DNA of 18,839 bases. It comes from Bacteroidales bacterium UBA5219. GTDB lineage: Bacteria > Bacteroidota > Bacteroidia > Bacteroidales > ML635J-15. How positions within the stretch are numbered: the stretch's first letter is position 1; each line of letters begins with the position of its first letter. Location: the NCBI GenBank assembly GCA_002412425.1, contig DHVB01000076.1, positions 535-19,373 of the forward strand, given 5' to 3'. The notes beneath the pieces were generated by a model. It worked only from the letters and a program-made list of their open reading frames with translations. It was not told the DNA's origin and did no database searches. The position numbers and the translations under genes were made by a program. Below are positions 1 to 8,070 of this stretch, in pieces.

Positions 1-53
1 ATCAATGCTTTTAAGAAATGTTTTAAGAAGTTGGGAAATGTACGTTTTGTTTT

Positions 54-2372
54 GTGCCCTTTAAATATATTGATACCTTGACCGAAAATCAATTTTCAAC
101 ACCAACAACGAAAAAAGCCCTTAGAAGCTGGCAGGGAGACCAGTTTAATTGGGCAGAACAGTATGTATATGCTATTGAAAAAGATTATCGTTTGGTAAAA
201 ACTGCAAAAGTAAGTTGTTACTTACACGGAGACGGCTTGGCAAAAGTTATTCACGGAGACGGTTTGGGAGATTTTGCTACATCAAACGATTTCAAAGATT
301 TGCTGAAAGATACCGATAAAACTTATCCGCAAGATAATAAGCAGTTTGATATAGTTATTTCAAATCCGCCATATTCGGTTTCCGCATTCAGAGGCACGAT
401 GATGGACGAAGAAAAAGCTCTGAAAGCCTTTGAACTTTATAGCCGTTTAACCGATCAAAGTTCAGAAATAGAGTGCCTGTTTGTAGAGCGAACCAAACAA
501 CTGCTTAAAGATGGCGGTGTTGCAGGTATTATATTGCCCAGCAGTATATTAAACAATACAGGCATATATACCCAAACTCGCGAAATTGTTTTGAAATACT
601 TTGATATTCTGGCTATTACCGAATTTGGTTCTAATACATTTATGGCTACCGGAACTAATACTGTTACTCTGTTTTTACGAAGACGAAACAATGCTGATGC
701 CTTTAATATTGAGGAGGCAGTAAAAAGATTTTTTACAAATCTGAACGATGTTACAATCAATGGAATTGAAAAACCTGTACATAAATATGTGTCATACGTT
801 TGGGAGGGGGTAAATTTTGACGATTATATTACTTTGCTCAGAAAAAATCCTAACGAAGTCGTAAAAAAACACGAGATTTTTAAGGAGTACAACAGTAAAA
901 TAAAAGCTAAGAGTGATATTGAGAAATGGAATGCAATTTTGGACTTAGAGCAAGAAAAGCTACTCTATTTTATTCTTACTTATCCTCAAAAATTAGTACT
1001 TGTAAAAACAGGTGAAAAGGCTGAAGGGAAACGTTTTTTAGGCTACGAATTTAGCAACCGCCGAGGCAGCGAGGGAATACACCCTATACAGCGAGGAAAA
1101 TTCATAGACGAGTGCACACAACTGTTTGATGCTGATACATTTGACAATCCCGAAAAGGCAAGTACCTATATTTATAAAGCATTTCAAGGAGAATTTGATT
1201 TAGATATTCCCGAGATATTACAGAAAAATGTTAGCTATCAGAATTTAGTGGATATGCTTAGTTTTGATAGAGTTACCTTTGAAAAAAATATTTCGCTTAC
1301 TACTAAAAAAAAAGTAAACTATGAACTCATTTGGAAAAGTGATTCATTAATATTGTTGTCTAAAATTGCAGACATAAGAAAAGGTACATCAATAACAAAA
1401 GCAAAAACAGTAGAGGGCAATATTCCTGTTGTTGCAGGAGGACAAGAACCTGCATATTTTCATAATGAGGCTAACAGAGATGGAAATATAATAACAGTAA
1501 GTGCGTCAGGAGCTTATTCTGGTTTTGTAAATTATTTTAAAAATCCGATTTTTGCTTCAGATTGTAATACTATCAATTCTAAAAATGAAAATGTGATTTC
1601 AACAAAATTGATTTTTGAATTTTTGAAATCAATTCAAAAAACTATTTATTCACTACAAAGAGGGCAGGCTCAGCCACACGTTTATGCAGAAGATTTAGCT
1701 CAAATAAAAATCCCTCTTCCGTCACTAAATATCCAACACAAAATCGTTTCAGAAATAGAGGTTTTGGAGAAAAAAGAAGAAAAGACAAGGAAAGAAATAG
1801 AGAATTTTAGTCATAAAATAACAGAACTATATGAGACTGCTTTGTCTAAAGCAAAAACAATATTAAGGTTAAATGACGATACTATTTTTGAGGTTTCTAT
1901 TGGAAAACGTGTTTTAAAAAACGAATTTGTTCCTAATGGAAAAATACCTGTTTATAGTGCAAATGTAATTGAGCCTTTTGGAAATATAAATAAATTATTA
2001 ATTGAAGATTTTAGCAAACCATCTGTTTTATGGGGAATTGACGGAGATTGGATGGTTAGTTATGTGCCCGAAGGTTATCCATTTTATCCAACAGATCATT
2101 GTGGAGTTTTAAGAGTAAAAAACAATTTAGTTAATGAAAAATATTTAGCTTTTGTTTTGGAAAAAGAAGGAAAAGCTTTTGGTTTTTCAAGAACAAAAAG
2201 AGCTTCTATTGATAGGATTAAAGGTATTAAGATTTCTGTTCCTACACTTTCCGAGCAAGAAAAAATAGTTTCCGAAATAGAAAAAATCGAAACGCAAATA
2301 GAGGCATTAGAAAATGAAATAGTTGAAATTCCGAAACAAAAAGAAGCGATCTTAAAGAAATGGTTGAATTAA
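54..2372 (+). CDS. Type I-style N6-adenine DNA methyltransferase fused to specificity (HsdM-HsdS), 5' end missing or disrupted
   Basis: The product would methylate adenine in a bipartite DNA target, the modification arm of a type I-like restriction-modification system. Residues 1-400 match the second half of HsdM: a YAIEKDYRLVKTAK segment, the catalytic motif IV NPPY at 104-107, and an FLGYEFSNRRGSEGI block near 328-342 that I associate with methylase-specificity fusions in Bacteroidetes. Residues 428-600 and 605-770 look like two HsdS target-recognition domains, each ending in the typical 'I.(I/V)P.L..Q.KIVSEIE' coiled-coil segment. The SAM-binding motif I (D/N-P-x-x-G-x-G) that should precede residue 1 is absent. 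The GTG at 54 is only the first possible start after an in-frame TAA at 24-26, and the reading frame is open just from 27. It is therefore either a 5'-truncated pseudogene, a rearranged copy or an edge artefact. No restriction subunit is visible. Confidence 0.75.
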   Translation: MPFKYIDTLTENQFSTPTTKKALRSWQGDQFNWAEQYVYAIEKDYRLVKTAKVSCYLHGDGLAKVIHGDGLGDFATSNDFKDLLKDTDKTYPQDNKQFDIVISNPPYSVSAFRGTMMDEEKALKAFELYSRLTDQSSEIECLFVERTKQLLKDGGVAGIILPSSILNNTGIYTQTREIVLKYFDILAITEFGSNTFMATGTNTVTLFLRRRNNADAFNIEEAVKRFFTNLNDVTINGIEKPVHKYVSYVWEGVNFDDYITLLRKNPNEVVKKHEIFKEYNSKIKAKSDIEKWNAILDLEQEKLLYFILTYPQKLVLVKTGEKAEGKRFLGYEFSNRRGSEGIHPIQRGKFIDECTQLFDADTFDNPEKASTYIYKAFQGEFDLDIPEILQKNVSYQNLVDMLSFDRVTFEKNISLTTKKKVNYELIWKSDSLILLSKIADIRKGTSITKAKTVEGNIPVVAGGQEPAYFHNEANRDGNIITVSASGAYSGFVNYFKNPIFASDCNTINSKNENVISTKLIFEFLKSIQKTIYSLQRGQAQPHVYAEDLAQIKIPLPSLNIQHKIVSEIEVLEKKEEKTRKEIENFSHKITELYETALSKAKTILRLNDDTIFEVSIGKRVLKNEFVPNGKIPVYSANVIEPFGNINKLLIEDFSKPSVLWGIDGDWMVSYVPEGYPFYPTDHCGVLRVKNNLVNEKYLAFVLEKEGKAFGFSRTKRASIDRIKGIKISVPTLSEQEKIVSEIEKIETQIEALENEIVEIPKQKEAILKKWLN

Positions 2373-2381
2373 CTTAACAAT

Positions 2382-2420
2382 AAAAAAAGGACTAAATTTT
2401 ACTTAGTCCTTTTTTTATTT
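2382..2420 (+). terminator. Rho-independent terminator after the methylase-specificity gene
   Basis: A perfect 14-base inverted repeat (2382-2395 with 2403-2416, loop 2396-2402) has the core AGGACTAA/TTAGTCCT and a T-run on the plus strand. It starts ten bases after the stop codon. A-rich and T-rich flanks make it partly bidirectional, so it could also stop the minus-strand tRNA transcript. Confidence 0.85.
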
Positions 2421-2452
2421 TTCATCAAGTAAATTACTTACTTTTTATGATG

Positions 2453-2542
2453 TGGCGGAGAAAGAGGGATTCGAACCCCCGGAGCCCTCTCGAGCTCAAC
2501 GGTTTTCAAGACCGCCGCATTCGACCGCTCTGCCATTTCTCC
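2453..2542 (-). tRNA. tRNA-Ser (anticodon TGA)
   Basis: On the minus strand the gene starts GGAGAAA and ends TTTCTCC, giving a perfect acceptor stem, followed by discriminator G and an encoded CCA (2453-2455). The anticodon loop reads CTTGAAA between stems GCGGT and ACCGT, so the anticodon is TGA, which decodes UCA and probably other UCN codons. A long variable arm (GAGC...GCTC) and the GGTTCGAATCC T-loop context confirm the serine class. The body without CCA is 87 nt (2456-2542). It lies alone between convergent and divergent protein genes. Confidence 0.96.
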
Positions 2543-2546
2543 GCTG

Positions 2547-2576
2547 CAAAAGTAGATTAATTTATTAATATGCAAA
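2547..2576 (-). promoter_or_regulatory. Bacteroidetes-type promoter of tRNA-Ser
   Basis: Read on the minus strand, TTTG (2576-2573), an 18-base spacer and TACTTTTG (2554-2547) match the Bacteroidetes -33/-7 consensus TTTG...TAnnTTTG. The -7 box ends only four bases before the mature tRNA 5' end, implying a very short or absent leader. The motif is seen; promoter activity is inferred. Confidence 0.65.
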
Positions 2577-3046
2577 AATATTTTGAATGTTTTTTTTGAA
2601 AAAAACTGTAATTATATTATAAACCTTTAATCATGAGGTATATACATAATAAATTTTTTTTAACTGAGATTATTTTGAAAAATCACACCTATTAAATACA
2701 TATATAAATAACGTGTTTTAATATTCGCGAAAAACCGATTTTCTTGTTTAGTTGAAGAAAAATGACGTTTTACACGTTTTTTTAAGTTAAAAACACTTTA
2801 AAACACTTGAAACATAGGGGTTTTAGTAAATTTTTATAATGAAAAGGCTTGGTTTTGTTTAGGTGAAACGGCTGAAATGCTTGTATTTTCAATATTTTGC
2901 AGTTGTTTTTGCTTGGGTTATTAACAAAATAAATAAGTTATTAACAAAAGTGAAAAAACTTGATTTTAAATTATTGCTATAACCCTTATTATTACTATAT
3001 TTGCTTTGTAAAATTAATCTTATTATTAATCTAAAAAATTAAAAAA
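2555..3046. other. AT-rich intergenic spacer with phased repeats upstream of HU
   Basis: About 490 bases carry no credible ORF on either strand. The part near HU holds short direct repeats at helical spacing: AAACACTT at 2791-2798 and 2801-2808 (10-base period) and GTTATTAACAAAA at 2917-2929 and 2937-2949 (20-base period). ACGTTTT occurs twice at 2765-2771 and 2774-2780. Apart from the tRNA and HU promoters, nothing else is recognisable. Confidence 0.55.
2974..3003 (+). promoter_or_regulatory. Promoter of the HU gene
   Basis: TTG at 2974-2976, a 19-base spacer and TATATTTG at 2996-3003 (followed by C) match the Bacteroidetes -33/-7 consensus. Transcription would start near 3008-3012, giving an A/T-rich leader of roughly 35-40 bases without a Shine-Dalgarno sequence, as is usual in the phylum. 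Confidence 0.7.
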
Positions 3047-3322
3047 ATGAACAAAGCACAATTAATTGACGCAATGGCTAAAGAAGCTAACTTAACAAAA
3101 GCTGACACAAAAAAAGCATTAGACGCTTTCATTAAAACAACAACAAGCGCTTTAAAAAAAGGTGAAAAAGTTGCATTAGTTGGATTTGGTACTTTAAGTG
3201 TTGCAAAAAGAGCAGCTAGAACTGGTCGCAACCCACAAAAACCAACTCAAGTAATTAAAATCCCTGCTAAAAATGTTGTAAAATTCTCAGTTGGAAGCGA
3301 ACTAAAAAAAGCTGTTAAGTAA
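3047..3322 (+). CDS. HU-family histone-like DNA-binding protein
   Basis: A 91-residue protein, the usual HU length. HU dimers bind and bend DNA with little sequence preference and organise the nucleoid. The sequence shows the helical dimerisation half (residues 1-40, starting MNKAQLIDAM), the GFGTL turn at 46-50, and the DNA-contacting beta-arm with RTGRNPQKP at 58-66, in which the proline of RNPQ intercalates into the minor groove. The C-terminal helix (VGSELKKAV) is intact. The gene stands alone with its own promoter and terminator. Long phased repeats upstream may be regulatory. HU and IHF subunits are hard to separate by eye; length and the RNPQ arm favour HU. Confidence 0.95.
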   Translation: MNKAQLIDAMAKEANLTKADTKKALDAFIKTTTSALKKGEKVALVGFGTLSVAKRAARTGRNPQKPTQVIKIPAKNVVKFSVGSELKKAVK

Positions 3323-3344
3323 GAATTGCATCATTAATGAAATT

Positions 3345-3382
3345 AAAAAAGAGAGTTATAGTTTTTATAACTCTCTTTTTTT
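3345..3382 (+). terminator. Rho-independent terminator after HU
   Basis: A perfect 16-base inverted repeat (3345-3360 with 3366-3381, five-base loop) with GAGAGTTATA/TATAACTCTC in the stem is followed by a T-run. It starts 22 bases after the HU stop codon. The last T of the tract overlaps the -7 box of the next gene. Confidence 0.88.
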
Positions 3383-3389
3383 ATATTTG
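3382..3389 (+). promoter_or_regulatory. Putative -7 box of the RNA methyltransferase gene
   Basis: TATATTTG followed by C is identical to the HU -7 box and lies 20 bases before the ATG. No good -33 TTTG is visible at the expected distance, because that place is filled by the HU terminator hairpin. Weak or dependent on read-through; inferred from motif only. Confidence 0.45.
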
Positions 3390-3409
3390 CCTTTTCAAAA
3401 AACCGTATA

Positions 3410-4084
3410 ATGGATAATAAATTTATTATAGATAATTTATCGCCAATGGTTTCTGAAAACCGTTTAGAAACTTTTATAAATGTATTAAACAATCGTACCT
3501 ATTATATAACTGTTGTACTCGAAGACCTTTTTCAGTCGCATAATGCTTCGGCAGTTTTGCGTTCTTGCGATTGTTTTGGAATCCAAAATGTACATGTTAT
3601 AGAAAATACTTATCAATTTAAAGAAAACCCAGATGTTTCATTAGGCTCATCTCAATGGTTGACAAAGTTTAAATATAATTCATCTGAAAATAACAGCATA
3701 AAAGCAATAGAAAATCTAAGAAAGCAAGGCTATAGAATAGTTGCAACAACACCCCATACCAATGATGTTAACCTTAATGATTTGGATTTAGAAAAAGGTA
3801 AAATAGCATTGTTTTTTGGAGCAGAATTACCAGGATTATCACAAACTGTATTAGAACAAGCAGATGAATTTGTGAAAATACCAATGTATGGTTTTACAGA
3901 AAGCTTTAATATTTCTGTGTCGGCAGCAATTTGTTTGTATGATATTGTAAATCGTCTAAAAAATTCTAATATTAAATGGCAATTAAGCGAATTGGAAAAA
4001 GAAGAATTACTAGCCAAATGGCTTAAAGTTAGCGTGAGAGAGTCTGAAAAAATTTTAAAATTATTAAAAGTTAGAAATTCTTAG
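3410..4084 (+). CDS. trmH: SpoU/TrmH-family RNA 2'-O-methyltransferase, probably tRNA Gm18 methyltransferase
   Basis: A 224-residue SPOUT (knotted) methyltransferase transferring methyl from SAM to a ribose 2'-OH in tRNA or rRNA. Motif 1 is NASAVLRSCDCFG at 45-57, with Arg51 in the position of the catalytic arginine of TrmH. Motif 2 is FGAELPGLS at 136-144, and motif 3 is the SAM-knot segment MYGFTESFNISVSAA at 159-173. Length and the lack of an N-terminal RNA-binding extension fit TrmH (E. coli 229 residues) better than RlmB. The QWLTKFKYN segment near 82-90 resembles the KWLT segment of E. coli TrmH. The gene ends two bases before the convergent protease gene, so no terminator fits between them. 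Substrate (tRNA G18) is an inference. Confidence 0.85.
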   Translation: MDNKFIIDNLSPMVSENRLETFINVLNNRTYYITVVLEDLFQSHNASAVLRSCDCFGIQNVHVIENTYQFKENPDVSLGSSQWLTKFKYNSSENNSIKAIENLRKQGYRIVATTPHTNDVNLNDLDLEKGKIALFFGAELPGLSQTVLEQADEFVKIPMYGFTESFNISVSAAICLYDIVNRLKNSNIKWQLSELEKEELLAKWLKVSVRESEKILKLLKVRNS

Positions 4085-4086
4085 TT

Positions 4087-6852
4087 TTATTTTATTACAG
4101 AAACTTTATTTAAAAATTCTTTATCTCCTTGTTTTATTTTTATTAAGTAAATTCCTGATTTATAATTTGTTAAGTCTATGTTTGTGTTAAAGTTAGAATT
4201 GAAATTTTGCATTTTTTTTCCCAATGAATTGTAAATAATAACTTCAAAATTTTCAGAACTATTTGTATTTATATTTAATCTATTTGAACAAGGATTTGGA
4301 AAAATTGAAAACTGATTTTCAAATTCATATTTAACATTTTGAGGATGAAGCACATTGTTATACTTTTCGCTTGCATTTGCAATAGCTTGTTTAAATTTAT
4401 ATAAATTAGGCTCAGCTATAATAGCAAAACCAACTGTGATAGTATCTTTAGCCAAGATGTTAATAGGACCAATTCCTGTGTAAAGAACAATATCGGTTTG
4501 TAATTCCGAATCAAGAAAGTTAGGATTTGAAATCATATAAAATTTTTCAATATCAGAAAAACCGTCATTTATATTAATAACTTCATTATTTTCATCAGCT
4601 TGATCTAGAGCATAAAATATTGGTGTCTGTTTGCTTAATAACTTAATTCCTGCATTCATGCTTTGTTCGGAATTACTTTTTGCGTAAAGCATTTGTGCCT
4701 CTTGGTCGAAAATAGCAGAATTTTTTGCTGCTTCTATTAAATCCCAGTCTGTAAATAAACCAAAATAATAATTTTCAATAGGGTAGCCACTTGTATTTAT
4801 AATATCATAATCAATAATAACAAAATTTTCATCTTCAGTCCAAGAGTATGCGTTTTCAATAATATAAATTCCTTTTGTATTTAAGTCTAAGGAGTCTGAA
4901 AATTCAAGTCTAATGTGCTGGTCTGCTATTTCCTCAGTAATTATTTCGGGATATTTTTCATTTTTAAAATCTGAGTTTTGTCTTATTGAGCTGAATAAAT
5001 TTACCGCAGAATTTCCGGAAATAATTCCACAGTCATAAAACAAGTCGTATAAGTTGTTGTAATTTAGTCCATTACCTATTGAACTTTGAGAATCAGAATA
5101 GCCGATTCTTCCATTTGCAGTAATAGAAAGATTTAATTTTTCAGTGCTAATATCAATATAACTGGGGTTAACTAAAAAATCAATAAATTGATAATCAGTA
5201 TAGTTCTCTGCAGAATAATTTATTTTTATAGCTAAATTATAATCGTGAGGAATATTTTCGTCGAGTTCTAGTAAAATTAGTGATGCAGAACTGTAGCTTT
5301 GCATTTGTTCTAAACTTCCTTCAAAAATTGTTGGATTAATAATATTGGCATATCCATTAACAACTTCTGCTGTTATAGTTAAGTTTTCAACATTTTTTAA
5401 ATAATTTATAAAATTTCCACCTACACTAATCGCATAGTTGTTCTCATTAATAATTATGTCTTCTAGAACAACTGCTGGAGGAATCTCCATGCTTAAAGAT
5501 TTGTGCATATTCAATCTTCCTTTTCCTAATTTTCCTGCAAAAGGAATATTATAAGCTATAGTATCTATATTGTCGCATCCAGCTTTTATTAGAGCCATAA
5601 TTTGTTTTGCAGTAAATTCTGGGTGGTAAGCTCTTAAAATTCCTGCAAATCCTGCAACAATTGGTGCAGCAAATGACGTACCGCCATACATTAGTGTGTA
5701 AGAATCAATGGCACCAGTTGATAAAAAATTAGTGGCAGGAGCACATAGATCAACAGTATAAGAATAAGTGCTACCTTTTTGAGAAATTGAATTATCAGGA
5801 GCCCATCTTTCATCATCTTCTTGTGTTCCAGCAACCGATAAAACATTATCATATGAAGCAGGATAAAATCTTAAATCAGAATTTGTGTTACCAGCTGCAG
5901 CCACTATTAATAAATCAAAATTATTTGTTGCATAATTTACGACATCTTGTCCCATTTTTTGATAATGTGTCGAACCCCAACTGCAATTAATTACATCAAC
6001 ATTGTGTTCGGCTGCATAAACTATAGATTGATATGCGTTTTCAATAATTCCTTCAGAGTTCATTATTTTTAAAGGTAAAACTTTGCATTTATAACCAGCA
6101 CCTGAAACTCCAATACCATTATCATTTTCTGCACCAGCAATGCCAGCTACCCAGGTTCCGTGTTGATTTACATCTGCACTTACAATATTGTTGTTTTCAG
6201 CAAAATTCCATCCTCTAAAATTATCAATGTACCCATCTAAATCATTGTCAACGCCATCTAAAGGGTCGGCATAATTATATTTTATTTGATTAATTAAATC
6301 TGGATGTGAAACTTCAATTCCTGTATCTGAAATGCCGATAACAATATTGGTATCTCCTTTATGAATATCCCAAGCCTCGTATGCTTTTACTTTCTCCAAC
6401 CAATATTGATTTTCTTGATTTAATGGGTCATTTGGAACGTATAGTAATTCAATTTTGTACAAAGGTTCAACATACTCAAAAATATTAGATTTAGACATTT
6501 TGTTTGCCAAAATAGCAGGATCAATAGTGTTATCTAAGTATGTAATTCTAAAAATATTGCTTATGTCAACATTTTTTTCAATATTATTTTTGTTTAAATT
6601 TTGTGAATTCGGAAATTCTTGTTCAATTCTAAAGTAAGATTTGTTTTTAAAATAAGGTAAAATTGCGTTTTTTGCATCTTTATTTGTAAAAGTTCTATTT
6701 CCGTCAGCTTTTAATTTTATTATTAAAATATTGTCGTGATAGGGTTTGCTGTTTGAATCTTGAGAGAAAGCACTAAATTTAAAGTTGAAAATTAATATTG
6801 TAATCAATAAAATATTGATACAGCATTTGATGTTTGAGGTATAGTTATTCAT
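4087..6852 (-). CDS. Secreted S8 (subtilisin) serine protease with T9SS sorting domain
   Basis: About 921 residues. A Sec signal peptide (hydrophobic core near 12-24) precedes a linker. The peptidase S8 domain lies at about 150-450, with Asp176 (GISDTG), His231 (NQHGTWVAG), oxyanion Asn322 (AAGNTNSD) and Ser393 (GGTSFAAP), so the catalytic triad is complete. An acidic DGVDNDLDGYIDN insert at 200-212 looks calcium-binding. Then come about 380 residues of unrecognised, probably beta-rich sequence, and a C-terminal FPNP...IYNSLG...G.Y..KI sorting domain (about 845-921) that directs passage through the type IX secretion system. The ATG at 6852 was chosen over a TTG at 6870 because it directly precedes the signal peptide. 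A terminator separates it from the DUF1573 genes upstream, and no clear promoter was found. Substrate unknown. Confidence 0.9.
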   Translation of the reverse strand: MNNYTSNIKCCINILLITILIFNFKFSAFSQDSNSKPYHDNILIIKLKADGNRTFTNKDAKNAILPYFKNKSYFRIEQEFPNSQNLNKNNIEKNVDISNIFRITYLDNTIDPAILANKMSKSNIFEYVEPLYKIELLYVPNDPLNQENQYWLEKVKAYEAWDIHKGDTNIVIGISDTGIEVSHPDLINQIKYNYADPLDGVDNDLDGYIDNFRGWNFAENNNIVSADVNQHGTWVAGIAGAENDNGIGVSGAGYKCKVLPLKIMNSEGIIENAYQSIVYAAEHNVDVINCSWGSTHYQKMGQDVVNYATNNFDLLIVAAAGNTNSDLRFYPASYDNVLSVAGTQEDDERWAPDNSISQKGSTYSYTVDLCAPATNFLSTGAIDSYTLMYGGTSFAAPIVAGFAGILRAYHPEFTAKQIMALIKAGCDNIDTIAYNIPFAGKLGKGRLNMHKSLSMEIPPAVVLEDIIINENNYAISVGGNFINYLKNVENLTITAEVVNGYANIINPTIFEGSLEQMQSYSSASLILLELDENIPHDYNLAIKINYSAENYTDYQFIDFLVNPSYIDISTEKLNLSITANGRIGYSDSQSSIGNGLNYNNLYDLFYDCGIISGNSAVNLFSSIRQNSDFKNEKYPEIITEEIADQHIRLEFSDSLDLNTKGIYIIENAYSWTEDENFVIIDYDIINTSGYPIENYYFGLFTDWDLIEAAKNSAIFDQEAQMLYAKSNSEQSMNAGIKLLSKQTPIFYALDQADENNEVININDGFSDIEKFYMISNPNFLDSELQTDIVLYTGIGPINILAKDTITVGFAIIAEPNLYKFKQAIANASEKYNNVLHPQNVKYEFENQFSIFPNPCSNRLNINTNSSENFEVIIYNSLGKKMQNFNSNFNTNIDLTNYKSGIYLIKIKQGDKEFLNKVSVIK

Positions 6853-6875
6853 AGCAATATTTTTTTGCAATATAT

Positions 6876-6910
6876 AAAAAAAATAGTCGTATGGAACGAC
6901 TATTTTAAAA
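6876..6910 (-). terminator. Terminator after the DUF1573 pair
   Basis: On the minus strand AAAATAGTCGT (6906-6896), a five-base loop and ACGACTATTTT (6890-6880) form a perfect 11-base stem followed by more Ts. It begins just past the stop codon of the larger DUF1573 gene and ends before the protease start, so the protease is probably transcribed separately or by read-through. Confidence 0.8.
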
Positions 6911-6927
6911 AAAGTTTAAATATGTTT

Positions 6928-8040
6928 TTAATTTTGTATTTCTTCAACGTCTCCCATTATTATTAGAGTTGTTGTATGATTAGTTGGGTCATTTGTAATA
7001 ACTGTAATACTTTTCCTTTGTTTTCCTTTTCTACCAGCTGAGTTGAAAGTAGCGGTAATATGGCTGGATTCGCCTGCTTTTATGACCATCTTTTCAGGAC
7101 TTGTAGCTGTACAACCACAAGTAGCTCTAATTTTTCTAATAATTAAATCACTTTTACCAGTGTTGGTAAATTCAAAATTATGACTTGCTTTTTCTCCTGC
7201 TTTTATAGTTCCAAATTCAAAATTTGTATTTTTAAATTCAATTTTTGGAGCATTGGCAAGCTCATCTTTAGTAAGATGTGAAAAATCTTCTTCTATAGTT
7301 GCACTAATTGATAGTCTATTTTGTACATTTTTCTCACCATTAATTACAACATCAACTCTGTCTATAGAAAAGCCCCAATCATTTTTTTTACTTGCGTCGT
7401 AAGTAACTGTAATTACTCCCATGCCACCAAATTTTGCGTCTTCTTTTTTGGCTGCTAATTTTTGTGGTTCTACAGAAATTTTTATGTGTGGTGGAACATT
7501 ATCAAAACCGATAGTCATAGGTTCTGAACTCATATTTACTATTCCAACAGTATCGGTTTTGCTTGTTGTTGTATTAGAAATTTGAGCCATTGCTAAATGC
7601 GGGGTTCTTAGTCTTAGTTCTCCGAATGCACGTGGGTAAAGATCTTCAATTCCTTTATCTCTTGGTGTTACATTTCCTTGTATGCGTAATATGCTAGTTG
7701 GGTTTTCACTATTTGAGGTAACAGTTATAGATTTATTAAACTTACCAGGTCTATTTCTAGGGTTGTATGTAGCCCTAACAAAACCTTTTGCACCTGGAGC
7801 TACAGGTTCTTTTGTGTAGTCGGTAGCAGTACAGCCACAAGAAGCATTAACATTTGTAATATATAAAGGCATATTACCCGTGTTTGTAAAAATAAAATCA
7901 TAACTTTGATTTCCAGCTTCTTCTTTAAAATTTCCAAAATCGTGAACTGTTTTGTCCCAAGAAATGGCTGGTTGTTGCGATTGAGAAAAACTTAAAAGAT
8001 AAAAACTAGTTAAACAAATAATTAAAAATATTTTTTTCAT
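6928..8040 (-). CDS. Exported protein with two DUF1573 domains
   Basis: A 370-residue protein with a signal peptide (MKKIFLIICLTSFYLLSFSQ, cleavage near 20-22). It has two DUF1573 modules, about 24-125 and 267-366, separated by a middle region of 140 residues. Each module has the pattern F(G/D)-x-(F/I)...F-x-(N/T)-TG...CGCTA, with CGC at 68-70 and 308-310. DUF1573 is an immunoglobulin-like domain found mainly in Bacteroidetes and Planctomycetes; its biochemical role is not established. The paired cysteines suggest a disulfide or metal site in the envelope. It lies 30 bases downstream of its small paralogue and probably shares its transcript. Lipidation is not suggested, as there is no lipobox cysteine. 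Confidence 0.88.
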   Translation of the reverse strand: MKKIFLIICLTSFYLLSFSQSQQPAISWDKTVHDFGNFKEEAGNQSYDFIFTNTGNMPLYITNVNASCGCTATDYTKEPVAPGAKGFVRATYNPRNRPGKFNKSITVTSNSENPTSILRIQGNVTPRDKGIEDLYPRAFGELRLRTPHLAMAQISNTTTSKTDTVGIVNMSSEPMTIGFDNVPPHIKISVEPQKLAAKKEDAKFGGMGVITVTYDASKKNDWGFSIDRVDVVINGEKNVQNRLSISATIEEDFSHLTKDELANAPKIEFKNTNFEFGTIKAGEKASHNFEFTNTGKSDLIIRKIRATCGCTATSPEKMVIKAGESSHITATFNSAGRKGKQRKSITVITNDPTNHTTTLIIMGDVEEIQN

Positions 8041-8070
8041 TTTAATAAAAGTTTGGTTTTACAAATTAAG

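Noticed and set aside
455..760. Minus-strand ORF inside the methyltransferase region
   Set aside because: Opposite strand of a conserved coding region containing NPPY-linked methylase sequence; no independent support.
54..2372. Complete type I or type IIG restriction-modification system
   Set aside because: No endonuclease or translocase domain is visible and the methyltransferase N-terminus is missing, so no working system can be claimed.
6853..6870. TTG start for the protease at 6870, and similar TTG or upstream starts for other minus-strand genes
   Set aside because: ATG codons immediately before clear signal peptides (6852, 8466, 18322) or with minimal overlap (11850) are better starts.
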